Shown here: positions 1 to 8,420 of the stretch, piece after piece
How the letters are laid out: every line of letters begins with the position of its first letter
Position numbering within the stretch: the stretch's first letter is position 1
Assembly: GCF_003014755.1 (NCBI RefSeq)
Contig: NZ_PYAW01000001.1
Span: forward strand, 682,001-746,000
Reading direction: 5' to 3'
Source of the DNA: Chitinophaga niastensis
GTDB taxonomy: Bacteria > Bacteroidota > Bacteroidia > Chitinophagales > Chitinophagaceae
Length of the DNA stretch: 64,000 bases
The notes under the pieces: model-generated
What the model was told of the DNA's origin: nothing
Databases searched by the model: none
The model's input: only the letters and a program-made list of their open reading frames with translations
Position numbers and translations under genes: made by a program

Positions 1-1073
1 AGAGACGGTACGCTTACCAGGATAATTTTTTTACGGAAAGCAAAGTCGTACAAATCCTCCTCCTGCTGCATAATGGCCAATGCATACGCCGGTTCAATAG
101 GAATGAACAGGATCACAAAGTCGGTGGTATTGTTGTATAGTGTATGATATGCCTTCTGACTTAGCTCACTCACATGATTCTTCACGGATTGAAGATGCAT
201 TTTCATGGCATACTGTTTATCCTCTTCATTTACAGCGCTGCAATATTGTTCATATGCCTTCAGTGAAACCTTGGAATCAATAACCAATTGCCTGTTTTCA
301 GGCAGCTGTATAACCAGGTCGGGCTTCCGTAACTGCCCTGTTTCATCCCGTTGCGCGTCTTGTGTAAAATAATGAATCCCCCTTTCCAGACCGGAGGCCT
401 CTAACACCTTTTCCAGGATCATCTCCCCCCAGTTGCCTTGTTTTTTAGAATCTCCTTTTAATGCGTTGGTCAGGTTATTTGCTTCCTTTGATAAGGTTTG
501 ATTCAGCAGTAACAGGCGTTGTAGCTCATTCTTCAGCTCTGCCCGTTGTGAGGTTTCCGCCATCAGCGATTGTTGTACACTGCTCCGGAAATTGTCAATC
601 TTTTCAGATAAAGGCTTCAGTACATCATCCATCTTCGCCTGATTCTGCTCCATAAACGTACCGGATATACGATGCAGCAGTTGCTGGGCAATATTCTCAA
701 ACTGTATTTTGAAATCCTGCTGTACCTGCTGTAACCGTTCCTTTTCTCCGTTCAACTGTAGCTGCAGGTATTTATTCTGTTCCATTAATCGCCCCTGATC
801 GGACATCAGCGCAGAAAACTCTTCGTTTAACCGTTCCAGTTGCTGCTGTTTTTCCTTTACCAGCAACCCCTTGTCGTCCAGCATACTTTGCAGGTACTCC
901 TGTTTGGCTTCCAGCAGATGATACTTTTCCTGCTGCTGCGCAGCAACTGCCTGCAATGCACTTAGTTGTTGTTCATGAGCAGCTTTCACCACTTGTTGCT
1001 GCTGCCTAGCAGCAAACAACAGGTACCCCAGTACCAACATGACAATTCCCGAAACAATTAATAATATCAACAT
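1..1073 (-). CDS. rmuC: RmuC family DNA recombination protein (3' end cut by window edge)
   Basis: The reading frame is open from an ATG at 1073 to the left edge, about 357 codons; the C-terminal end lies outside the window. The protein starts with a single hydrophobic helix (MLILLIVSGIVMLVLGYLLF), then a long Gln/Glu-rich coiled coil (about residues 20-150), then the RmuC core with NWGEMILEKVLEASGL and the nuclease-like stretch PDLVIQLP...VIDSKVSLKAYEQY. RmuC proteins are membrane-anchored coiled-coil proteins with a PD-(D/E)xK-like fold that limit DNA inversions between short inverted repeats; the exact reaction is not settled. A 200-bp palindrome lies directly upstream. Family assignment is firm. 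Confidence 0.9.
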   Translation of the reverse strand, partial: MLILLIVSGIVMLVLGYLLFAARQQQQVVKAAHEQQLSALQAVAAQQQEKYHLLEAKQEYLQSMLDDKGLLVKEKQQQLERLNEEFSALMSDQGRLMEQNKYLQLQLNGEKERLQQVQQDFKIQFENIAQQLLHRISGTFMEQNQAKMDDVLKPLSEKIDNFRSSVQQSLMAETSQRAELKNELQRLLLLNQTLSKEANNLTNALKGDSKKQGNWGEMILEKVLEASGLERGIHYFTQDAQRDETGQLRKPDLVIQLPENRQLVIDSKVSLKAYEQYCSAVNEEDKQYAMKMHLQSVKNHVSELSQKAYHTLYNNTTDFVILFIPIEPAYALAIMQQEEDLYDFAFRKKIILVSVPS

Positions 1074-1130
1074 GATAATCTTCCCCTGTGGACAATAATA
1101 ACGTTTTTCTACGCATTGAATCTGCGTGCT

Positions 1131-1328
1131 GCGGAAATTGTCTTGCTCAGGATTAAACTGATTATGCTGATTACCCTGATTTTACTTTTTGATTTAAAAA
1201 AGATTAGCGAAAATCAAAGCAGATATACCCGCTTTAATCTTCGCTAATTATAAAATCTTTCAAAAATTGAAAAACAAAATCAGGGTAATCAGCATAATCA
1301 GTTTAATCCTGAATAAGACAATTTCCGC
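1131..1328. repeat. Nested imperfect palindrome of about 200 bp between rmuC and kdnB
   Basis: Outer arms 1131-1183 and 1276-1328 pair almost base for base over about 52 bp (core AGGATTAAACTGATTATGCT in the left arm, reverse complement in the right). Inner arms match again: ATTAGCGAAAATCAAAGC near 1203-1220 against GCTTTAATCTTCGCTAAT at 1231-1248, leaving about 10 bases of loop. The right arm ends immediately before the stop codon of the kdnB gene at 1329, so the hairpin is also its 3' UTR and could terminate transcription. Size and two-tier symmetry are larger than a normal terminator and suggest a REP/MITE-like mobile palindrome. Confidence 0.85.
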
Positions 1329-2405
1329 TTATAGCTGCTCATACAATTTCCGCAACCTTTCACGGGTCATCTGCTGCTGCCAATCCTTGCCCAGGGCATT
1401 TTCCCACAGCGGCGCCATACCCAATGATACATTGATCATGGTATCAAACTGCTCATCAGTTAATCCTTTGGTGATACCCTGCGGTATTTCGATGTTGTGT
1501 TTCTTCACCATCTCCTTAAATTTCTTTACACCATCAGGGTAAAACTCTTCGAGCTTATCAAACACAATACAGTTACCAATGCCATGTTTGGTGCCCAACA
1601 GGTAAGCCAAACCATAACTCACGGCATGTGCCACTCCCACCTGTGAATAAGCGATGCTCATACCACCGGCATAAGATGCCATCATCAGCTTCTCATCCGC
1701 ATCATCGTCCCATTTCTCTTTCTGCAGGAAAATTTCTTCACACAAATCCTGTGCTTTCTCTCCATAAGACTTACTGAATGCATTCAGATAAGTACCCTGC
1801 AGCGATTCTACACAATGAATAAAACAATCCATCGCAGTATAAAAACGCTGATTCACCTCTACCGTTTTGGTTAAGGAAGGATCTAATACGATCTGATCAA
1901 AAGTGGTAAAATCAGAGTTCATACCCAGTTTGCGGGTAGGCCCTGTTAACACGCAGGTACGACTTACCTCTGCACCGGTACCGGAAATAGTTGGAACACC
2001 CACTTTATACACACCGCGCACTTTCACCAGATCCCATCCCTGGTAGTCTGCAGAAGAACCCGGATTGGTCATCATCAGCGCTACCGCCTTTGCCATATCC
2101 ATAACAGAACCACCGCCAATACCAATGATACCGGATACCGTTCCAAACTCAGCCTGGAGCTCATCACGGATCTTATCTACATAAGTTGTTTTAGGTTCGT
2201 GCGTTACATCGATCACTACAATTTTGTCCTTACCCTGTAAAGGCACACGCGACAAAAATGCCTGCTTATCCCGAAAATACTCATCCACGAAAAATATCAT
2301 GGGAGCATCACCTACACGCCTTGGGGCCAGTATTTCGCCCAGCTGATCAAAACATCCGCTGCCGTAAACTACGTAGTCCACCATTTTAAAGTTCCTGAAT
2401 TTCAT
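1329..2405 (-). CDS. kdnB: Kdo 8-oxidase (KdnB-like iron-containing alcohol dehydrogenase)
   Basis: 358 aa, typical for family III iron-dependent alcohol dehydrogenases. The Gly-rich nucleotide-binding segment GIIGIGGGSVMDMAKA lies near residue 95, and metal-ligand regions DCFIHCVESL (about 195) and HAVSYGLAYLLGTKHGIGN (about 260-280) are present. In Shewanella KdnB oxidises C8 of Kdo to an aldehyde, which KdnA then aminates. On its own the protein could be any Fe-ADH; the specific call rests on its place 20 bp downstream of kdsB and behind a KdnA-like aminotransferase, the known Kdo8N gene set. Cytoplasmic. Last gene of the kdnA-kdsB-kdnB operon, ended by the large palindrome. Confidence 0.82.
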   Translation of the reverse strand: MKFRNFKMVDYVVYGSGCFDQLGEILAPRRVGDAPMIFFVDEYFRDKQAFLSRVPLQGKDKIVVIDVTHEPKTTYVDKIRDELQAEFGTVSGIIGIGGGSVMDMAKAVALMMTNPGSSADYQGWDLVKVRGVYKVGVPTISGTGAEVSRTCVLTGPTRKLGMNSDFTTFDQIVLDPSLTKTVEVNQRFYTAMDCFIHCVESLQGTYLNAFSKSYGEKAQDLCEEIFLQKEKWDDDADEKLMMASYAGGMSIAYSQVGVAHAVSYGLAYLLGTKHGIGNCIVFDKLEEFYPDGVKKFKEMVKKHNIEIPQGITKGLTDEQFDTMINVSLGMAPLWENALGKDWQQQMTRERLRKLYEQL

Positions 2406-2425
2406 ATATCCGTATTGGTTAGATG

Positions 2426-3151
2426 TTATAAAAGTTTTGCTGCTTTTTCAAGATCTTCTGGCGTATCAATTTCCACACCCATATAGGATGTTTCTACCAT
2501 TTTCAGGGGAATACCATTTTCCAGGTAACGCAAACACTCAATCTTTTCAGCAGATTCCAGCGGCGTCATTGGCATTTGGGTAAAATCCAGCAAGGTTTGC
2601 CTGCGGAAAGCATAAATACCAATATGCTCGTAATACACCGTTTTAATATCTTTGTTACGTGGATAAGGAATTACTGAACGGGAAAAGAACAATGCGTTGG
2701 AATTCTTATCTACACACACTTTCACGTAGTTCGGATCTTCTACCAACACCATATCTTTCAACTCCTGCATCAGGGAAGCTACCTGCACTTTTTTTCCCTC
2801 TTCCCCTTCAAATACTTTCAGCAGTTTTTCCAGTGGCGCCCGTTGCGTAAAGGGTTCATCTCCCTGTACATTCACTACAATATCCACATCCATGTCAATA
2901 ACGGCTTCGGCTATACGATCAGTGCCACACTCATGTTCTTTTTTGCTCATCACGGCTTTGCCGCCGTTATTCACAATTTCGTTAAAGATCAGATCACTGT
3001 CTGTTACTACCATTACCTCATCAAATACACCTGTATTTACTGTAGATTCATAAGTGCGCAGGATCACTGTTTTATCGCCCAGTTTGGCCATCATCTTCCC
3101 GGGAAAACGGGAGGCACCATAACGGGCAGGTATCAACGCTATTTTCTTCAT
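2426..3151 (-). CDS. kdsB: CMP-Kdo / CMP-Kdo8N synthetase (KdsB)
   Basis: 241 aa, standard KdsB length. The N-terminal nucleotide-binding motif IPARYGASRFPGKMM (residues 6-20), the VNVQGDEPF motif (about 95) and the C-terminal EKIECLRYLENG are diagnostic. The enzyme transfers CMP from CTP onto Kdo, or onto 8-amino-Kdo in organisms with KdnAB, giving the activated sugar for the lipid A inner core. It sits between kdnA (53 bp upstream) and kdnB (20 bp downstream) on the same strand, so the favoured substrate is probably Kdo8N; that is inference from context. Confidence 0.93.
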   Translation of the reverse strand: MKKIALIPARYGASRFPGKMMAKLGDKTVILRTYESTVNTGVFDEVMVVTDSDLIFNEIVNNGGKAVMSKKEHECGTDRIAEAVIDMDVDIVVNVQGDEPFTQRAPLEKLLKVFEGEEGKKVQVASLMQELKDMVLVEDPNYVKVCVDKNSNALFFSRSVIPYPRNKDIKTVYYEHIGIYAFRRQTLLDFTQMPMTPLESAEKIECLRYLENGIPLKMVETSYMGVEIDTPEDLEKAAKLL

Positions 3152-3170
3152 GATTCCCTTTTTATAAAAA

Positions 3171-3197
3171 ATCCCGTCCCTTTGAGCGGAACGGGAT
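3171..3197 (-). other. Small hairpin in the kdnA-kdsB gap
   Basis: ATCCCGTCCC and GGAACGGGAT form an 8-10 bp stem with one mismatch around a short loop in the 53-bp gap between kdnA and kdsB. There is no strong U-run immediately after it in the direction of transcription, so it looks more like an mRNA-processing or attenuating stem than a full terminator. Confidence 0.4.
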
Positions 3198-3204
3198 CAT
3201 TATT

Positions 3205-4395
3205 TTACAATGCGCTTTTTACAGCTCTCACCAGTTTTTCAGCTCTCTCCTGAATTTCTGCATCACTCCAGCCCAGGTTTATTGGGGTGGAGATATTTCT
3301 GCCGATGATAGCATCAGATGCAGGAAATTCTTTTGTTTTGTAAATCTCCATTGCCTGCTGTAAACCTGGCGCAAAGCGGGTTAATACAGCACTTTCTTTA
3401 AAATGATCCCATTGGCGGATGTAATGCCAGTTGTTATCATAATAATAGAAGGCGGGCAATCCGGCAGCCTTCATGGCAGCAGCTGCATTACGTGCCTGTT
3501 CAGCTTCCGGCAGGAAGAACGACAGGAAAGTAGCACTGTCACCAGCCTCGTCAGGTAAACGGCGGAAAGTTACGCCTGGCACAGTAGCCAGCGCATCTTT
3601 AAATATTTTCTTGGTTTTACGTTGTACTTCCAGGAAGTGGTCCAGCTTGCGGATCTGGGCCAAACCCACTGCAGCGTGCAGTTCGGAAATACGGTAGTTG
3701 TAGCCAACAAACGGATGCAGATCAGCACCGCGGTCTACACCAAGGTGATCGTGACCATGGTCCGTATAGCCGTCACATTTAGTATATACGTCTTTGTTAT
3801 TTGTGATAATAGCTCCGCCTTCTGCGCAGGTAATTGTTTTTACAAAGTCGAAGGAGAAGGTACCTGCATCACCAATAGACCCCAGGGCTTTTCCTTTGTA
3901 GGAAGCACCGAAAGACTGGCAGGCATCTTCCAGCAGCAGCAGGTTATGTTTTTTACAGATGGCCTGAAGAGCGTCCAGATCCGCCATAGCACCGCACATA
4001 TGCACCGGCATCACCGCCTTTGTGCGTGGGGTGATAGCAGCTTCCACAGCTTTAGGGTCCAGGGTAAGGGTGTCATCCACATCAACCAGTACTGGTGTAG
4101 CGCCTACGGAAAATACCGATTCAAAGCTGGCTACAAAAGTAAATACCGGCATGATAATTTCATCACCGGCACCCAGTCCAAGGGCGGCCATAGCAGTAGT
4201 TAATGCGGCTGTGCCACTGGAAGCAAGTTGTGTATACTGTACATTCAGCTTATCGCAAATAGCCTGTTCCAGCTCCTTTGCTTTCCAGATGCCTTTGCGC
4301 GGACCATCAAATCCGTAACGCATCATGATACCTGTTTCCAGTACGTCATTTACTTCCTTCCTTTCCTCGGCTCCAAATAGTTCATATCCGGGCAT
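3205..4395 (-). CDS. kdnA: 8-amino-Kdo transaminase (KdnA-like DegT/DnrJ aminotransferase)
   Basis: 396 aa PLP-dependent sugar aminotransferase of the DegT/DnrJ/EryC1/StrS class. Seen: SSGTAALTTAMAALG (phosphate-binding, about residue 59), LEDACQSFGASYKGKALGS (about 155-175), and the Schiff-base lysine in FSFDFVKTITCAEGG (about 180-194). KdnA converts the 8-aldehyde made by KdnB to 8-amino-3,8-dideoxy-Kdo using glutamate. First gene of a three-gene operon with kdsB and kdnB; a TAnnTTTG box lies about 50 bp upstream of the start. Other sugar aminotransferases share the fold, so the specific assignment leans on the neighbours. Confidence 0.82.
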   Translation of the reverse strand: MPGYELFGAEERKEVNDVLETGIMMRYGFDGPRKGIWKAKELEQAICDKLNVQYTQLASSGTAALTTAMAALGLGAGDEIIMPVFTFVASFESVFSVGATPVLVDVDDTLTLDPKAVEAAITPRTKAVMPVHMCGAMADLDALQAICKKHNLLLLEDACQSFGASYKGKALGSIGDAGTFSFDFVKTITCAEGGAIITNNKDVYTKCDGYTDHGHDHLGVDRGADLHPFVGYNYRISELHAAVGLAQIRKLDHFLEVQRKTKKIFKDALATVPGVTFRRLPDEAGDSATFLSFFLPEAEQARNAAAAMKAAGLPAFYYYDNNWHYIRQWDHFKESAVLTRFAPGLQQAMEIYKTKEFPASDAIIGRNISTPINLGWSDAEIQERAEKLVRAVKSAL

Positions 4396-4447
4396 AAGCT
4401 GTTGATTTTTAAAATATAATTGAAAAAGATCTTTTTAAATAGTGCTG

Positions 4448-4455
4448 CAAAGTTA
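4448..4455 (-). promoter_or_regulatory. Bacteroidota -7 box for the kdnA operon
   Basis: On the minus strand the sequence reads TAACTTTG, an exact TAnnTTTG match, about 53 bases upstream of the kdnA ATG. No clear TTG element was seen at the expected 19-21 base distance, so only the -7 half is supported. Confidence 0.45.
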
Positions 4456-4513
4456 CTATAATCAATGTTGCGTTACATCGGAAAAACTGTTTATCTTTTG
4501 CTAAAAATTTACC

Positions 4514-4951
4514 ATGCGTTTTATCTTGTTTTTTATCTTGTTGGGATCACTTGCGTTACTGCCAACCCGCACGCTCAGGGCACAACAGGGCGACAAACAA
4601 AAAATAGAAACCCTTATGAGTGCCCAAACAGCCGCCTGGAACAAAGGTGATTTGCTGGCATTTATGCAAACATACTGGCACTCAGATTCACTGCTGTTTG
4701 TTGGCAAAAACGGTGTTACCTACGGCTGGCAAGGTTCACTGGACCGCTACAAAAAAACCTATCCGGATACTGCATCCATGGGCAAACTGGATTTTAAGCT
4801 GCTGGAATTCAAGCCACTGGCTACCGGTGTATATCTTGTAATCGGTAAATGGCACCTGCAACGGAGCATTGGTGATCTTCAGGGACATTTCAGCCTGGTA
4901 CTGCGGAAAATAAAAGGAGAATGGAAAATTATTGCTGACCATAGCAGTTAA
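4514..4951 (+). CDS. Secreted NTF2-like (SnoaL/DUF4440) small protein
   Basis: 145 aa. The N-terminus MRFILFFILLGSLALLPTRTLRAQ is a Sec signal peptide with a likely cut after RAQ. The rest matches the cone-shaped NTF2-like fold: the helix IETLMSAQTAAWNKGDLLAFMQTYW followed by LLFVGKNGVTYGWQGSLDRYKKTYP, and a C-terminal WKIIADHSS. DUF4440-type proteins often bind small ligands; no catalytic residue can be assigned here. It diverges from the kdnA operon, and the intergenic DNA must hold both promoters. Function unknown beyond fold and export. Confidence 0.8.
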   Translation: MRFILFFILLGSLALLPTRTLRAQQGDKQKIETLMSAQTAAWNKGDLLAFMQTYWHSDSLLFVGKNGVTYGWQGSLDRYKKTYPDTASMGKLDFKLLEFKPLATGVYLVIGKWHLQRSIGDLQGHFSLVLRKIKGEWKIIADHSS

Positions 4952-5220
4952 TACTCCTCAAACACTTCATTCACAATGGAAAAGACTACTGCGGGCAAAG
5001 TGCGGTAATATAGCAGTAGTCATTAACATTAGATTTACAAAAACTATAATCAATTTCTCATATCTACATCCTATCTTCGGGTCCGCAAAATTGTTTTAAC
5101 CCATAACCGCTGATCAACCAAAAGTAGTTTTAATCCGAATCCTCCTAAAACCAGCATTTAGTTTTAATCCCTGTCCTGTTTAGAACCCGGTATCTATTCA
5201 CCAATAACTTATAACTGGTT

Positions 5221-5766
5221 ATGCCCGGGAAAATTATGTGTGTTGCCGCCATGTTGCTGGCCCTTTCTATTTTTACCAGCTGTACAAAAGAATCAGCTGT
5301 TACCCCCATTGCACCTGCTAAACCTGTTCCGGCAGACACTATCACTGTGCCGGAAAACAAGGTAGACCGCGCCGCCCTCCTGCAATTAGTAAATGGGTTA
5401 CGGAGTCGTGGTTGTAACTGCGGTGGCGTACCAATGCCGGCCGTAGGTCCGCTCACCTGGAACGGACTGCTGGAAAGAGCAGCTTATGATCATAGTAAAG
5501 ACATGTTTCTCAATAAGTATTTTGATCATACCGGCCTGGATGGATCGACTCCCGGCACCCGCCTGGATGCCTCCGGTTATCGCTGGAATGTATATGGAGA
5601 AAATATTGCCACCGGCAATATGGATGAACAAGCCGTAGTGCTGGGCTGGTTAAACAGTCCTAAACATTGCCAGAACATGATGGCGGCGAAATATAGTGAA
5701 TTGGGCGTTGGCCGCTATGATAAAGACTGGACCATGGAGCTCGGCACCAGAAGCGCCGCGCAGTAA
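5221..5766 (+). CDS. CAP/SCP-domain lipoprotein (YkwD-like)
   Basis: 181 aa. A hydrophobic leader ends in a lipobox-like SIFTSC (Cys about residue 21), so it is probably a lipoprotein. The CAP domain fills the rest: LLQLVNGLRSRG, LTWNGLLERAAYDHSKDM, FDHTGLDGSTPGTRL, YGENIATG and GWLNSPKHCQNMM, with the conserved His/Glu/His residues. Bacterial CAP proteins are extracytoplasmic and of mostly unknown biochemical role. An extra CNCGG pair sits before the domain. An ATG at 5251 would give a shorter leader and is an alternative start. Its stop abuts, with no spare base, the stop of the convergent gene at 5767. Confidence 0.87.
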   Translation: MPGKIMCVAAMLLALSIFTSCTKESAVTPIAPAKPVPADTITVPENKVDRAALLQLVNGLRSRGCNCGGVPMPAVGPLTWNGLLERAAYDHSKDMFLNKYFDHTGLDGSTPGTRLDASGYRWNVYGENIATGNMDEQAVVLGWLNSPKHCQNMMAAKYSELGVGRYDKDWTMELGTRSAAQ

Positions 5767-6036
5767 TCAGGGTGCACTCATCTTTTTGCGGAACATACGC
5801 CAGGCGAAATACAGATAAGCGATGAGCGATATACCAAACCAGGAATAGAAAAAAAACATCCTGCCGGGGGTTGATTCCTCCGGCACAGCAAAGCCAAGAT
5901 ACAAGCCCAGGAAGACATTGATCATCATCCAGAAAAGACCAATAAAAAGGGTGCGCATGATCTTTATAAGGAAATGAAACAATTCATAATCCATTTTATT
6001 GGGGTCTTGTTCTGGTATTTCCGGTTCTTCTGCCAT
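5767..6036 (-). CDS. Small two-helix membrane protein, unknown function
   Basis: 89 aa. An acidic N-terminus (MAEEPEIPEQDP) is followed by two hydrophobic segments, about residues 29-50 (LFIGLFWMMINVFLGLYLGFAV) and 62-80 (FFFYSWFGISLIAYLYFAW), and a basic tail RMFRKKM. No family recognised. It lies 20 bp downstream of the GH25 gene on the same strand, so it is probably its operon partner. The composition and clean downstream position support a real gene. Confidence 0.65.
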   Translation of the reverse strand: MAEEPEIPEQDPNKMDYELFHFLIKIMRTLFIGLFWMMINVFLGLYLGFAVPEESTPGRMFFFYSWFGISLIAYLYFAWRMFRKKMSAP

Positions 6037-6056
6037 AGTTATTTATATCAACAATA

Positions 6057-6797
6057 CTAAGGTATGCACAGTTTAGCAAGGTCGGTACTATCTCCTTTAA
6101 ATACATTAAAATCTACTGTGGTACCAATGCCATTTACCCTGCCAATATCGCTGTGCTGCCAAAACATCCAGGTGCGGTCCGACCTCGGCCGCTCTTTCTG
6201 ATAATAGTGTGCAATCCATAGCGGATATCGATCAAACTCACTGCCAAGATATGTTTCATAGAAATGTATATTGGTGTAGATGATCGGCTTTACTTTATAG
6301 ATCTTTTCCATTTCCTCCAGCCAGATCTTGGCGGTACCGCGAATCACCGCTGCAGGTTGGTTATTACTGGTTTCTATATCCAATACGGGCGGCAGATCCC
6401 CGGATTGCAGATCTACCTCATTTTGAAAATTAATGGCCTGCTTCAGCGGGTCGCGGGTAGCGTAAAAAAAATGATAGGCGCCCCGGATCAATCCAGCCTT
6501 GCCCGCTTTGTCCCAGTTCTGTTTAAATGCAGCATCCTGCCGGGTGATACCTTCGGTGGCTTTTATAAATGCAAAGGATATACGAATATTATCTACCTGC
6601 ATCTGTTTTACCGCATGCCAGTTGATATCTTTCTGAAACTTGGATACATCAATTCCATGGATCTCATAATTTACAGGCATATCTATTCCGAACTCTTCAT
6701 ACCTCACAAATTCTATGCGCTTATCATGCAAACGCCACCATAAATAAGCCAGTATGGCTACTATAACTAATAATAATCTAATCCAGATGCTTTTCAC
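6057..6797 (-). CDS. Glycoside hydrolase family 25 lysozyme, membrane-anchored or exported
   Basis: 246 aa. An N-terminal hydrophobic helix (IRLLLVIVAILAYLWW) is followed by the GH25 domain from about residue 47: HGIDVSKFQKDINW, FAFIKATEG, GAYHFF, PPVLDIET and PIIYTN, ending with an IGRVNGIGTTVDFNVF element. The acidic residues in DVS and DIE are the expected catalytic pair. GH25 enzymes cut the beta-1,4 link between MurNAc and GlcNAc. In a Gram-negative it may remodel its own peptidoglycan or attack other bacteria; the sequence does not decide. Followed by the 89-aa membrane protein. Confidence 0.9.
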   Translation of the reverse strand: MKSIWIRLLLVIVAILAYLWWRLHDKRIEFVRYEEFGIDMPVNYEIHGIDVSKFQKDINWHAVKQMQVDNIRISFAFIKATEGITRQDAAFKQNWDKAGKAGLIRGAYHFFYATRDPLKQAINFQNEVDLQSGDLPPVLDIETSNNQPAAVIRGTAKIWLEEMEKIYKVKPIIYTNIHFYETYLGSEFDRYPLWIAHYYQKERPRSDRTWMFWQHSDIGRVNGIGTTVDFNVFKGDSTDLAKLCIP

Positions 6798-6917
6798 TTT
6801 GCTTCAGTTAGTTCCAGGGTAATTGGGTAAGTGCCTTATACAGCCTTATTTTTTACAGCAAGTATAGGCTATAATTTGTTTAAAGGGGCTACTTTTACAT
6901 TGGTCAAGTGATTTTTT

Positions 6918-7943
6918 ATGCCCGATTTTAATCTGAAAGATACCCTGAATTTGTTTTCCAAATTCACACTGCGCCGCGGTATAAACGCGGGCAAAGTGCT
7001 TGGAAGCTATTTTATGAGCAAGTGGACTAACAAGCCCGTGCAGTGGGGATATCCCATTTCTATATCCTTTGAACCAACAACATCCTGCAACCTTCGTTGC
7101 CCGGAATGCCCCAGCGGACTAAGAGCTTTTACCCGCCCAACCGGTATGCTGGAACAGGATTTTTTCAGAAAGACGATCGACGAGATTTCAAAAGAATTAT
7201 TATACCTGATTTTTTATTTTCAGGGAGAACCCTATCTGAATACGGGTTTCCTGGATATGGTGAAATACGCCGCCTCCAAAGGTATTTACACTGCTACCTC
7301 CACCAATGCCCATTATCTCACGGATGCCAATGCAAAAAAAACCGTGGAAAGTGGTCTTGACAGACTTATCATCTCTATTGACGGCACTACCCAGGACGTA
7401 TACACGCAGTATCGCGTAGGCGGCCACCTGGATAAAGTTATTCAGGGCGCTAAAAATATTGTGAAATGGAAAAAGGAACTTAACTCTTCCAAACCATTTG
7501 TATTCTTTCAATTCCTCGTGGTAAAGCCCAATGAGCACCAGATTGAAGATATTAAAAGACTGGCCAAAGAAATAGGTGTAGACCAGGTACGGTTTAAAAC
7601 CGCGCAGGTATATGATTATGAAGAAGGCAACAAATTAATTCCTACCATAGATAAATACTCCCGCTATCACCGCAATGAAGACGGCACCTACGCTATCAAA
7701 AATAAGCTGAGCAACCATTGCTGGCGCTTGTGGCACTCTCCTGTTGTTACCTGGGATGGCCTGGTAGTTCCCTGCTGCTTTGATAAAGATGCACAGCACC
7801 GCCTTGGCGATCTGAAAAAAGAATCCTTCAAAGAGCTGTGGCATAATAAAGAGTATATCCGTTTCCGTAGTCAGATCCTGGAAACACGCAAAAACATCGA
7901 TATCTGCGCAAATTGTAGTGAAGGAACCAAGGTTTGGGGATAA
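6918..7943 (+). CDS. Radical SAM protein with SPASM domain
   Basis: 341 aa. The radical SAM cluster motif CNLRCPEC (CxxxCxxC, about residues 57-64) follows FEPTTS. The middle shows YFQGEPYLN and LIISIDGTTQDVYTQYR, the usual SAM-binding barrel. The C-terminal SPASM part has CCFDKDAQHRLGD and a final CANCSEG, giving cysteines for auxiliary Fe-S clusters. SPASM proteins modify peptides, proteins or small molecules; the substrate here is unknown. No small precursor-peptide gene is evident next door, so a RiPP role is not supported. Stands alone; divergent from the GH25 gene. Confidence 0.88.
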   Translation: MPDFNLKDTLNLFSKFTLRRGINAGKVLGSYFMSKWTNKPVQWGYPISISFEPTTSCNLRCPECPSGLRAFTRPTGMLEQDFFRKTIDEISKELLYLIFYFQGEPYLNTGFLDMVKYAASKGIYTATSTNAHYLTDANAKKTVESGLDRLIISIDGTTQDVYTQYRVGGHLDKVIQGAKNIVKWKKELNSSKPFVFFQFLVVKPNEHQIEDIKRLAKEIGVDQVRFKTAQVYDYEEGNKLIPTIDKYSRYHRNEDGTYAIKNKLSNHCWRLWHSPVVTWDGLVVPCCFDKDAQHRLGDLKKESFKELWHNKEYIRFRSQILETRKNIDICANCSEGTKVWG

Positions 7944-7984
7944 TACTGCCGTAAATATTTTTTCTGATTGACAATCAATCAATT

Positions 7985-8038
7985 ACTACGTTTATAGTTT
8001 AATTACTACAAAAATAGTTTTTAAACTACAAAAATAGT
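7985..8038 (+). promoter_or_regulatory. Three phased BlaI-type operators
   Basis: Three 14-bp dyads of form ACTAC-N4-ATAGT lie at 7985-7998, 8005-8018 and 8025-8038, with start-to-start spacing of exactly 20 bp (about two helical turns). The last two are identical. BlaI/MecI repressors bind dyads of the TACA/TGTA-like class, and the blaI-like gene starts 15 bp downstream, so these are most likely its autoregulatory operators. Confidence 0.8.
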
Positions 8039-8052
8039 ATTAGTTTGGTGTT

Positions 8053-8415
8053 ATGAAAAAATTATCGCGCAAAGAAGAAGAGTTGATGCAGGTAATATGG
8101 GACCTGGAAAAAGCATTTGTAAAAGATGCGATAGAACATCTCCCCGATCCCAAACCGCACTACAACACCATTGCCACGCTCATGAAGCGCCTGGAAGACA
8201 AAGGGTTTCTTGCCCATCATGAATATGGTGGCTCTTACGAGTATTACCCTATTGTAGGCAAGGAAAGTTACAAACACACATTTATGAAAAAAGTGCTCAA
8301 CACTTTTTTCGATAACTCCTACCTCAATATGCTGGCTTATTTCGCCAAAGAAGAGAAAATAAGTCCGGATGAAATGAAGCAACTCGTAAAGATGATTGAA
8401 AAAGATAAAAACTAA
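8053..8415 (+). CDS. BlaI/MecI/CopY family repressor
   Basis: 120 aa, the normal size. The winged-helix segment SRKEEELMQVIWDLEKAFVKDAIEHL...HYNTIATLMKRLEDKGFL (residues 4-57) is typical, followed by a C-terminal dimerisation helix bundle. The usual cleavage-zone region is present near FFDNSYLNMLAYF. It represses its own operon until an M56 sensor peptidase inactivates it. The sensor gene starts 5 bp downstream and three matching operators lie just upstream. No beta-lactamase is nearby, so the regulated output is unknown. Confidence 0.93.
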   Translation: MKKLSRKEEELMQVIWDLEKAFVKDAIEHLPDPKPHYNTIATLMKRLEDKGFLAHHEYGGSYEYYPIVGKESYKHTFMKKVLNTFFDNSYLNMLAYFAKEEKISPDEMKQLVKMIEKDKN

Positions 8416-8420
8416 CGTGT

